The position numbers were made by a program, and so were the translations under genes. A stretch of 49,358 nt of DNA from JBEBXQ01 sp040391535 (GTDB lineage: Bacteria; Bacteroidota; Bacteroidia; Cytophagales; Spirosomataceae). Within the stretch, counting starts at the first letter, position 1. The number at the start of each line of letters is the position of its first letter. The notes beneath the pieces were generated by a model, which made no database searches, was not told the origin of the DNA, and saw nothing but the letters and a program-made list of their open reading frames with translations. Of this stretch, positions 42,358 to 49,358 are shown piece by piece. The stretch is from positions 1 to 49,358 of the forward strand of contig JBEBXQ010000016.1 of NCBI GenBank assembly GCA_040391535.1, in the 5' to 3' direction.

Positions 42358-43932
42358 ATGCCACAGTTTGATTTTCTAATCATCGGTTCCGGAATTGCGG
42401 GCTTGAGTTATGCGACCAAGCTGGCCCGTCATTTTCAGGAGAAGAAAGAAGAGGTTTCTATTGCTGTTATCACAAAAGTGCAGGCCGATGAAACCAGCAC
42501 CAAATATGCACAGGGCGGAATAGCCGTAGTCTGGTCCGAATCCGATTCCTTCGAAAAACATATTGAGGACACCATTGATGCCGGTGGTGGCATGAATAAC
42601 CATAAGGTTGTGGAAATTGTGGTCAGGGAGGCACCGGAGCGTATCAGGGAACTGATCGATTATGGCACCCGCTTCGATAAGGAGCCCGGAGGACATTATG
42701 ACCTGGCCAAAGAAGGCGGTCACTCTGACCACCGGATTCTGCATTTTAAAGATATTACCGGGGCTGAAATCGAAAGAGCGCTGCTGGAAGAAGTAGAACG
42801 TCATCCTTCTATCCGGATTTTCACGCACTATTATGCGGTGGAGCTTATCACACAACATCATCTGGGTGAAACGGTGTACCGCTACAGGGAGGATATCCGT
42901 TGTTTCGGCGCTTACGTGCTTAACCAGAATACAGGGGAAGTAGAGAAATTCACTGCCCGTACGACCATGCTGGCCACAGGCGGCATTGGCAATATTTACC
43001 AGAGTACCACCAATCCGACCATCGCCACCGGCGACGGCATTGCCATGGCATACCGGGCCAAAGGTCTTTGTGATAATCTGGAATTCATTCAGTTTCATCC
43101 CACAAGCTTTTATCTTCCCGGCAAAAAACCTTCTTTCCTGATTTCAGAGGCCGTCAGAGGTTTCGGGGGCATTCTGAAACATGCCGATGGCAGCACTTTC
43201 ATGGAAAACTATGATAACCGCCTTTCTCTGGCACCCCGTGATATAGTGGCACGTGCCATTGATTCGGAAATGAAGAAAAAAGGTGTTGATCATGTATATC
43301 TGGACGTCCGCCATCTCGACTACGATAAATTCATTGAACACTTCCCCAACATTACCCGGTATTGCCTGGATAACGGCTGCGATATCCGCACCGGTATGAT
43401 TCCGGTTGTACCTGCACAGCATTATATGTGCGGAGGTATTAAAGTCAATGAATGGGGACAAACCAATATCAATTTCCTGTATGCTGTGGGAGAATGTGCC
43501 TGCACAGGCCTCCATGGTGCCAACCGACTGGCATCCAATTCCCTGCTGGAAGCCGCCGTTTTCGGGCACAGGGCTTATCTGAGTACCATTGAACATCTGG
43601 ATGAGGTGGTCTCTCCTGATAACCTGCCGGAATGGGACGATGCCGGGACCACTCATCCCGAAGAAAAGGTGCTGGTCACGGAAATGACCCGTGAACTTAA
43701 CAGTATTATGTCGAATTATGTGGGTATTGTACGCACCCACCGACGGTTGAAACGTGCCTACGACCGGCTCGAATTATTACATCAGGAACATGAGCAGCTT
43801 TATAAGGAATCCAAAGTTTCGGTAGCGATCTGCGAACTCCGGAATATGATCAATGTATCGTACCTGATTATCAAAATGGCAATGGCCCGAAGGGAAAACA
43901 TAGGTCTGCATTATAATCAGGATAATAAGTGA
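42358..43932 (+). CDS. nadB: L-aspartate oxidase
   Basis: This cytoplasmic FAD enzyme oxidises aspartate to iminoaspartate for NadA. It has 524 residues from ATG 42358; GTG 42337 in the same frame would add seven residues and is less likely. Motifs are DFLIIGSGIAGLSYATKLA (FAD), KYAQGGIAVVWS, SEAVRGFGGILKH, SLAPRDIVARAID, QHYMCGGIKVNEWGQT and GLHGANRLASNSLLEAAVFG. The C-terminal helical domain is complete. It belongs to the same superfamily as SdhA, but the aspartate oxidase spacing and the nadA neighbour fix the call. Confidence 0.96.
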   Translation: MPQFDFLIIGSGIAGLSYATKLARHFQEKKEEVSIAVITKVQADETSTKYAQGGIAVVWSESDSFEKHIEDTIDAGGGMNNHKVVEIVVREAPERIRELIDYGTRFDKEPGGHYDLAKEGGHSDHRILHFKDITGAEIERALLEEVERHPSIRIFTHYYAVELITQHHLGETVYRYREDIRCFGAYVLNQNTGEVEKFTARTTMLATGGIGNIYQSTTNPTIATGDGIAMAYRAKGLCDNLEFIQFHPTSFYLPGKKPSFLISEAVRGFGGILKHADGSTFMENYDNRLSLAPRDIVARAIDSEMKKKGVDHVYLDVRHLDYDKFIEHFPNITRYCLDNGCDIRTGMIPVVPAQHYMCGGIKVNEWGQTNINFLYAVGECACTGLHGANRLASNSLLEAAVFGHRAYLSTIEHLDEVVSPDNLPEWDDAGTTHPEEKVLVTEMTRELNSIMSNYVGIVRTHRRLKRAYDRLELLHQEHEQLYKESKVSVAICELRNMINVSYLIIKMAMARRENIGLHYNQDNK

Positions 43933-43949
43933 GACATCAGATAGAAAGT

Positions 43950-43980
43950 AAAATGCCCGGCATTTCTTACCGGGCGTTTT
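43950..43980. terminator. Bidirectional terminator between nadB and the DUF1080 gene
   Basis: AAAATGCCCGG (43950-43960) pairs with CCGGGCGTTTT (43970-43980) with one G-T pair. A and T runs on both sides fit both convergent genes. Confidence 0.78.
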
Positions 43981-43998
43981 ACTTATATGATAACCCAG

Positions 43999-44745
43999 CT
44001 ACTTCTCCATCACACTTTTCGCTAATCCGCCCGGCATTTCAATCACACGCAGGTTCCGGAATTCAATCTCTGCGCCCTCCGATTCAAGACACATATAGCC
44101 TTTCCGCTGAGTGGACTGACTGATGCCGTTTACAAATTTTCCGTTCACAGAAAGTTTGATTACTCCATCGACACAAACTACCTCATACGAATTCCATTCT
44201 CCGCGGCCTTTGCAACGGTTTTCCACTGACTTACTGCGCTCGCCACGGGGATTATCGGGAGTAGTAACGACCCCTCCCGTACCAAACAGCTCGCCATGTA
44301 CATAAGCAATAGGCGGTTCTGCACCGTTTCTTTTATTCAGCTTTACCCAATCGAGCTCCAGCATTTGTACTTCAACGCCGTCAGGCAGACGATTTTCTCC
44401 CGGAACAGCACTGCTCCACATAAACATCCCGGAATTTCCGCCCGGCTCCATGTGACGCCATTCCACATGCAGGATATAGTTTTCAAATTCACGTTCACTA
44501 CGGGCCACTCCGATAGGAAGACCTTTACAGACCAGTATACTGTCACGAACTTCCCAGGTTGCTTTTTCGGTATTGACGTTGATCCAGTTAATGGGTTGGT
44601 TAGGAATATCAGTTTTATGGATACCCAGGCTTTTTTCTAAGGGAATTACTTCTCCAAAAGTAAATAAGCGCTCCTGGGCAGTTGCTGAGAAGCTAAAAAA
44701 AACGGTAATAAGCAGTACTAAATTAATTCTTACGCTCGGGTACAT
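43999..44745 (-). CDS. Exported DUF1080 (3-keto-disaccharide hydrolase family) protein
   Basis: This secreted or periplasmic protein of 248 residues has a concanavalin-like fold. The start is set at ATG 44745, which begins the signal peptide MYPSVRINLVLLITVFFSFS and ends at ATAQ; an ATG at 44796 would add 17 residues before it. Family features are WEVRDSILVCKGLPIGVARS, ILHVEWRHMEPGGNSGMFMW, VEVQMLELDW, GEWNSYEVVCVDGVIKLSVN and GYMCLESEGAEIEFRNLRVI. Members of this family include enzymes that cleave 3-keto-glycosides, but many are unstudied. It is a single gene on the minus strand; a functional link with the exported FAD oxidoreductase at 38-40 kb is only a suggestion. Confidence 0.88.
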   Translation of the reverse strand: MYPSVRINLVLLITVFFSFSATAQERLFTFGEVIPLEKSLGIHKTDIPNQPINWINVNTEKATWEVRDSILVCKGLPIGVARSEREFENYILHVEWRHMEPGGNSGMFMWSSAVPGENRLPDGVEVQMLELDWVKLNKRNGAEPPIAYVHGELFGTGGVVTTPDNPRGERSKSVENRCKGRGEWNSYEVVCVDGVIKLSVNGKFVNGISQSTQRKGYMCLESEGAEIEFRNLRVIEMPGGLAKSVMEK

Positions 44746-45398
44746 AGAAGTATAAAGGCTAAAGGTTAGTGACCATTGGTACAGGAAATGTAACATTAAA
44801 TATGCACAACCGTTCCGGTTTAAGCACGATAATTTATTTTATCATTCAAAGTACCCTGCTCTGTATACCGGATTATACAACTTTTAAAACGTATGTTTAA
44901 CCTCATTTCAGGGAAGAGGAAATCACTGTCCCGCCGTTAGACCGATGGATACCACAACACTTTTTATCCTGTTTTCAGTCTTTCTGATGCCGGGTAAATA
45001 ACTGATTGTCAAAAAAGGGCATTAGCCTCGTCGTCGTATTATTATCCCTGACTCCTGCCTTCTCTAATGACCTGAGTCCTGAAATACCGGATATAAATCG
45101 CCCGGAACGTTTAATGCATATATTAAATTCCCCTTCTATTCCGATCTGCATTTGTTGTATTTCTATTTCATAACAGGACAGCCCCTGTTCTTCTACGAAA
45201 TATTGAATGATACCAATATAAACCTTTCTCTTTTTATGAAATTAGGATAAAATCACATGAAAGGAGAGAATTAACACCTATTTGGTTTGTCCCTATTTAT
45301 AATTTGTCTAATTTCGCCAATTATTTATTATTATTCTAAATTAATTCTGTTGACAAATCACTTAACAGTCAGTTTTTCCTGATCCGGCAAATGTGCAT
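44746..45398. other. Gene-poor divergent intergenic region
   Basis: About 650 bp without a convincing gene. The right end carries the regulatory elements of the siderophore-type operon: TTTG at 45281-45284, a TATAATTTG stretch at 45298-45306, and a Fur-box-like element at 45323-45341. I see nothing supported in 44800-45270; no repeats or strong hairpins stood out. Confidence 0.5.
45323..45341 (+). promoter_or_regulatory. Fur-box-like element upstream of the siderophore-type operon
   Basis: The 19-bp ATTTATTATTATTCTAAAT has a perfect right half (ATTCTAAAT) and a 7-of-9 left half of the palindrome ATTTAGAAT-N-ATTCTAAAT. It resembles the element at 6460-6478 before hmuT in sequence and in its position after a -7-like box. 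Iron control by Fur is inferred. Confidence 0.5.
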
Positions 45399-47849
45399 AT
45401 GAGACCAATATTTACTTTCCTTCTAACTGTATTCTCAATTTCCGAATCTTTGGCACAAAGCGCTACCCTCCGGGGGCGGGTAACATCCGATGAAAACAGT
45501 CCGGTAAGTTTTGCAACCGTTCAGCTTTCGAAGGGTACAGTTGGCACAACAACAGATGAAGCAGGTTATTATGAAATTACGAACCTGCCTTACGGCCAGC
45601 ATTCGCTGATCGTATCGTCTCTGGAAATTCACCGCCACGAATCGAAAATTTCCATTCAGAAAGCGGTGCATACCCATAACATTACTGTAAAACTCAAAGG
45701 AGCAAATGAGCTTTCGGAAGTAACAGTTGTCGGAAAAACTGAGAAAAAACAACTTGAAACCCAGGGATTTGCGGTAACCATTATTGAAACCAAAGAAGCT
45801 TCCCTGCGAAATCTGACCACAAATGAATTACTGGACAGATCGGTAGGGGTACGTGTCCGTCAGAACGGTGGTGTGGGGTCTCGAGTGGAGTATAACCTGA
45901 ATGGAATGTCGGGGAGCGCGGTGGGCTTGTTTCTCGATGGAATCGAAATCTCAACCTATGGCTCTTCATTCAATCTGAATAACATTCCGCCGGCAATGAT
46001 TGAGCGTATTGAAGTCTACAAAGGTGTACTTCCCTCCCACCTTACAGGTGACTATGTGGGCGGTGCTATCAATGTGGTTTTGAAAAAAGATGCTTCCCAG
46101 AACAACATTACTGCTGCTGTTTCTTACGGCTCTTTCAATACTTTTCAGTCTGATTTGTCAGGAACTTACCGAAATAAGAAAAACGGCTTCACTACCCGGG
46201 CTTCCGGCTTTTATACCTATACAGATAACAGTTATACAACCTGGGGCAAGTTTTCCAAGTTTGTGCATCCGGACAGGACGCTGGAACGATATTACAGGGC
46301 AAAAAGATTTAATGACGCCTACAAAACTATTGGAGGGCGGTTTGAAGCAGGGTTTACGAATGTTAAGTGGGCAGATCAGTTCTTTCTGGGCTATAATGCC
46401 TCTGACACCTACAATGAAATCCCGCACGGCACTACGATGGCCAGGCCGTATGTAGGAAGATTTGCAGAATATACAGCTCATGTATTCAGCCTTAATTACA
46501 ATAAAAACAACTTCCTGATTAAAGATATGGCATTGAATGTCAATGCTGTACGCAGTTACCGGAGTACTTTTGTACAGGATACCGTAGGCCAGATGTATAA
46601 CTGGGACGGTAAGCCGAGAATGCTGATCAGAAACGGAGTGGAAATACCTGTTCCTCCCATTGCGGGGATGGGCCAGCAAGGGGCTAAAAGTATAACAGAA
46701 GTGAACCGCCAGATCACCAATATGCGCTCTAATCTGGCTTATACTATTATATCAGGCCACCGTGTATCTGTAAATCACAAATTAGAAACAACCGCCAGAG
46801 ATGACAAAAACCTGTTAAATCCTGTAGACCAGAACATGGTAACGGTCAGCAATGTGATGAATAATATTTTCGCAGCTAACTATGAATCACAGGTGCTGAA
46901 CAATAAATTAAAAACAAACATACTTGGTAAAATCACCTCTAACCGGACTGTTCAAACCAGGCCCGAACTCATTACGCAGGATGGTGTCACAACCGTAAAC
47001 AGAATCACGAACAGGACCTTAAATATAAATAAAGGGTATGGAGCTACCGTTTCTTACAATGTAGTTCCTAAAGCGTATATCATTGGATCGACAGAAAACT
47101 CTTATGTCACGGCCACAGAAAGTCAGCTGTATGGTGATCCTGAAAATAACATTCTGGAAAATCCTCACCTTGTGCCGGAGAAGAATGTGAACTACAATCT
47201 GGGTTTCCGGTATGCATCGTCAGGTACCGAAAAGCATAAATTTACGGTATATGCCAATACTTTCTGGCGAAACGGGTTCAATAAAATAACCCAGCAAGCT
47301 GTTGAGGATCAGGTTATTCAGGGAAGGGAAAGTGATGCTGATATTGAAGTAACAAAATATGTAAACCTCGGAAAAACGCAATCCAGAGGGTTTGAAGCTG
47401 AAATCATCTATGTCTATAATAACCGTTTGAACGCTTTATTTAATTTCTCTAAATTCAATTCTCTGTTCAAGCAGCAATTTGATGCGAAAGGCAAGCCGCA
47501 CGACCTGTACAATCTTCAGTTACCCAACGAGCCTTTCTTTACAATGAATGGTAGTGTACAGTATCGTCTGAACGACAAATTTCAGAAGAATTCAATTCTT
47601 AACCTCTATTACAACGCTGCCTACGTTGCGCCATTCCAGACAGTGTGGATGGAGTCAGAATGGTTTACCACACCTACCCAGCTTTACCATGATCTCGGAG
47701 CCAGCTACCGTCTTCCGAAAGGAAAACTGGTGGTGAGTCTGGATATGAAAAATGTACTGAACGCTGAAATGTATGATAATTTCGGCGTACAAAAACCTGG
47801 GAGAAGTATTTCTGTAAAACTGAATTATACAATTAGTAAATTTTTATAA
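45399..47849 (+). CDS. TonB-dependent outer-membrane receptor, siderophore/XusA type
   Basis: This protein has 816 residues from ATG 45399; the GTG at 45393 is the other option. The signal peptide is MRPIFTFLLTVFSISESLAQ. A carboxypeptidase-regulatory-like domain follows (LRGRVTSDENSPVSFATVQL, GTTTDEAGYYEITNLPYG). Then comes the TonB-receptor plug: NELSEVTVVGKTEKKQLETQ, LLDRSVGVRVRQNGGVGSRV, GLFLDGIEI, ERIEVYKGVLPSHLTGDYVG. The rest is the barrel, ending NVLNAEMYDNFGVQKPGRSI and LNYTISKFL. It lacks an STN domain and SusC signatures, so it is not part of a SusCD pair. The next gene (15 bp on) is a DUF4374-like lipoprotein, the arrangement seen in XusAB xenosiderophore uptake of Bacteroides. 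Confidence 0.88.
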   Translation: MRPIFTFLLTVFSISESLAQSATLRGRVTSDENSPVSFATVQLSKGTVGTTTDEAGYYEITNLPYGQHSLIVSSLEIHRHESKISIQKAVHTHNITVKLKGANELSEVTVVGKTEKKQLETQGFAVTIIETKEASLRNLTTNELLDRSVGVRVRQNGGVGSRVEYNLNGMSGSAVGLFLDGIEISTYGSSFNLNNIPPAMIERIEVYKGVLPSHLTGDYVGGAINVVLKKDASQNNITAAVSYGSFNTFQSDLSGTYRNKKNGFTTRASGFYTYTDNSYTTWGKFSKFVHPDRTLERYYRAKRFNDAYKTIGGRFEAGFTNVKWADQFFLGYNASDTYNEIPHGTTMARPYVGRFAEYTAHVFSLNYNKNNFLIKDMALNVNAVRSYRSTFVQDTVGQMYNWDGKPRMLIRNGVEIPVPPIAGMGQQGAKSITEVNRQITNMRSNLAYTIISGHRVSVNHKLETTARDDKNLLNPVDQNMVTVSNVMNNIFAANYESQVLNNKLKTNILGKITSNRTVQTRPELITQDGVTTVNRITNRTLNINKGYGATVSYNVVPKAYIIGSTENSYVTATESQLYGDPENNILENPHLVPEKNVNYNLGFRYASSGTEKHKFTVYANTFWRNGFNKITQQAVEDQVIQGRESDADIEVTKYVNLGKTQSRGFEAEIIYVYNNRLNALFNFSKFNSLFKQQFDAKGKPHDLYNLQLPNEPFFTMNGSVQYRLNDKFQKNSILNLYYNAAYVAPFQTVWMESEWFTTPTQLYHDLGASYRLPKGKLVVSLDMKNVLNAEMYDNFGVQKPGRSISVKLNYTISKFL

Positions 47850-47863
47850 ACCTACGTCAAACT

Positions 47864-49213
47864 ATGAAAAGAACATTTTTTAAATCAACTTTTCTTTGTG
47901 CAATTATCCTCGCAGGTGCATTGGGTGCTTGTGATAAAGATCCCAAGAATCCAGAACCCGGTCCGGATAATCCCGGAGAAGATAGAGAATTCATTTCATT
48001 AACCGCTTCTATACCGGATGAGGCCGGCACAGCAGGAAATGGCGGAACTATGGCCTACGCTATAACTCCTGAGCAAGCCATTGACCCTAATTTTTCACTC
48101 AATATTTATAACGATGGGTTCGGACTGAGATCTGCCCGTACAGCTCGTGTACAGGCTTCTGATAACGGAAGGGAACTGTATAATATCCAATACACGGGTG
48201 AAGATGGCGGTGTCTTTAACAAATACAATGTAAGAGGTGGCAAGGACTTTTTCGATACCGGCAATGAACTGGATCTGTCTGATATTATCGGGACTTCTCC
48301 ACGCTGGACCAAAGCTGCGGAAGATATTGGAATCGGAGTTCACCTTACAGGAAGTACAACAGTTACAGAAGGGGAAGCTCCTAACCACGTTTTCAAATAC
48401 ACAAGAGGTACGGTGAGAATCGCGCACATTGATCTTAAGAATTCCAGCGTACGTAACTCTACTGAGTTTGATTTCCCATTCCCGGCTGAGCTGGAGGCTC
48501 AGGGATATTCGGTCGGGCGTATTGATGTGCCTGTACTCAACGCTGATCAATCAAAAATCTACATTGGTTGCAACGTGACAAAAATCGATCCTAACAAACT
48601 GTCTTACAATGCAAGTGGTGACCCAATCTGGGCCAATGATGCAGCCAACCGTACACTGGGAACCACTACGCTGGTGGTGGACTTCCCTTCTTTGCAGAAT
48701 CCTACATTAATTTATTCTGATTTAAGCAAAGTGAATAACCACAGTTATCGTACGATGACCCAATATGTAGGCGATGACGGACACGTTTATCAGGCAACAG
48801 CTACATCTGGTACAGATATCCTGCGTATCAGCAAAAGCACTAATGCCTACGACAACAATTACCATTTTAGTTTAGATCAGGCGCTGAGCATTACCGGTAC
48901 CCGCATTATGGCCTGGAGATATATTCAGGACGGTATCGGTCTGGTTTTATACAACATAGGCGGAAATGGCGGCTATATGGCGCTTATTGATCTGAATGCT
49001 AAAACTGCAACCAAACTTCAAAGTGATTATGAGGCATCACTTGACTTTGGCCAGTATCAGAATATTGCCGTAAGCGGAGATAACGTATACGTTCCTCTCA
49101 CTCCGATGGGTGAAGCGGGAAATCTTTATGTTATCAACTGGAAAACCAAAGAAGTAACAAAAGGAATGAAATTAACCGGTAAAACCGGATCTAGCTATAT
49201 CGGATCCTATTAA
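47864..49213 (+). CDS. DUF4374-like surface lipoprotein, XusB type
   Basis: This protein has 449 residues and a lipoprotein signal MKRTFFKSTFLCAIILAGAL ending GAC (Cys23). It is followed by an acidic, Pro-rich stretch (DKDPKNPEPGPDNPGED) of the kind that marks surface export in Bacteroidota. The mature part is a beta-propeller-type sequence with repeats such as GTVRIAHIDLKNSSV, IDVPVLNADQSKIYIGCNVT, GDDGHVYQATATSG, SITGTRIMAWRYIQDGIGLV and NLYVINWKTKEVTKGM. This matches DUF4374, the family of the siderophore-binding XusB lipoprotein. It starts 14 bp after the receptor, so the two form an operon. A terminator follows, so a third gene (such as XusC-type PepSY) is not directly visible. Confidence 0.85.
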   Translation: MKRTFFKSTFLCAIILAGALGACDKDPKNPEPGPDNPGEDREFISLTASIPDEAGTAGNGGTMAYAITPEQAIDPNFSLNIYNDGFGLRSARTARVQASDNGRELYNIQYTGEDGGVFNKYNVRGGKDFFDTGNELDLSDIIGTSPRWTKAAEDIGIGVHLTGSTTVTEGEAPNHVFKYTRGTVRIAHIDLKNSSVRNSTEFDFPFPAELEAQGYSVGRIDVPVLNADQSKIYIGCNVTKIDPNKLSYNASGDPIWANDAANRTLGTTTLVVDFPSLQNPTLIYSDLSKVNNHSYRTMTQYVGDDGHVYQATATSGTDILRISKSTNAYDNNYHFSLDQALSITGTRIMAWRYIQDGIGLVLYNIGGNGGYMALIDLNAKTATKLQSDYEASLDFGQYQNIAVSGDNVYVPLTPMGEAGNLYVINWKTKEVTKGMKLTGKTGSSYIGSY

Positions 49214-49244
49214 AATCTCATAATCTTAATATGGATTACATTGG

Positions 49245-49275
49245 TAAAATGACTGTCTTCATGGCAGTCATTTTA
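49245..49275 (+). terminator. Intrinsic terminator after the siderophore-type operon
   Basis: TAAAATGACTG (49245-49255) pairs perfectly with CAGTCATTTTA (49265-49275), followed by CTTTTA. It lies 32 bp after the lipoprotein stop. Beyond it, to the window end, I see nothing supported. Confidence 0.75.
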
Positions 49276-49358
49276 CTTTTACGGCAAAAGGCTCAGATAA
49301 TAAATTCCACCCTGAAATGACCGTTAACGGATTCTGCGTCTGCTCTTCTTATTGAAAC

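Noticed and set aside
42376..43740. Two long minus-strand open frames (240 and 198 residues)
   Set aside because: Both are antisense to nadB, whose motifs are intact throughout; the translations contain no recognisable domain.
49222..49320. Short open frame after the DUF4374-like gene
   Set aside because: It runs through a perfect terminator hairpin and encodes only 32 residues with no clear signal.
1..49358. CRISPR array, insertion sequence, prophage or defence island
   Set aside because: No regularly spaced repeats, transposase, integrase or phage genes were seen; gene content is metabolic, transport and respiratory.

Overview
The window comes from a Bacteroidota chromosome, probably of the Cytophagales type. 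Evidence for this includes SusC/SusD transport proteins, an ECF sigma/FecR pair, a protein with the gliding-associated (type B) C-terminal domain of the type 9 secretion system, the gliding lipoprotein GldH, cytochrome b558-type SdhC, and several promoters with the Bacteroidota -7 box TAnnTTTG. Coding density is high. I saw no tRNA, rRNA, CRISPR array, insertion sequence or prophage.

Layout. 1-5.6 kb: end of a membrane protein, PnuC-type vitamin transporter, an isolated nuoN, an exported protein, and an acyl-CoA dehydrogenase with a duplicated palindromic operator. 5.6-6.5 kb: gene-free, with a candidate small structured RNA ending in an intrinsic terminator. 6.5-10.3 kb: heme uptake operon hmuT-hmuU-hmuV-hmuS. 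10.6-15.2 kb: asnS and a T9SS cargo protein, both on the minus strand. 15.5-19.3 kb: sdhC-sdhA-sdhB behind a clear promoter. 19.4-27.2 kb: small exported protein, glyA, a NagB/PIG-L fusion, gldH, a Tat-exported beta-propeller protein, a four-helix membrane protein, an SDR dehydrogenase and a small conserved protein. 27.5-41.1 kb: the most interesting part, an ECF sigma factor, FecR anti-sigma factor, SusC (with STN domain), SusD, a large lipoprotein of unknown family, a protein carrying a covalent-flavinylation motif, a Tat-exported FAD oxidoreductase and ApbE. 41.2-43.9 kb: nadA and nadB. 44-44.8 kb: a DUF1080 protein (minus strand). 45.4-49.2 kb: a TonB-dependent receptor and a DUF4374-like lipoprotein resembling XusA/XusB xenosiderophore uptake.

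How the parts may work together. The 27.5-41.1 kb cluster looks like one regulated extracytoplasmic redox unit. SusCD would import a substrate and signal through STN-FecR-sigma. A secreted FAD enzyme would act on the substrate. A periplasmic protein with the sequence DAVSGAT, the ApbE target pattern, would carry covalent FMN and take the electrons, and the linked ApbE would attach that FMN. I know of no described system with exactly this composition, but its substrate and electron route are inference. Separately, the heme operon and the siderophore-type operon each carry a similar 19-bp Fur-box-like element near the expected transcription start, which suggests common iron control.

All assignments come from reading the sequence and from remembered family features. 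No database search was run.
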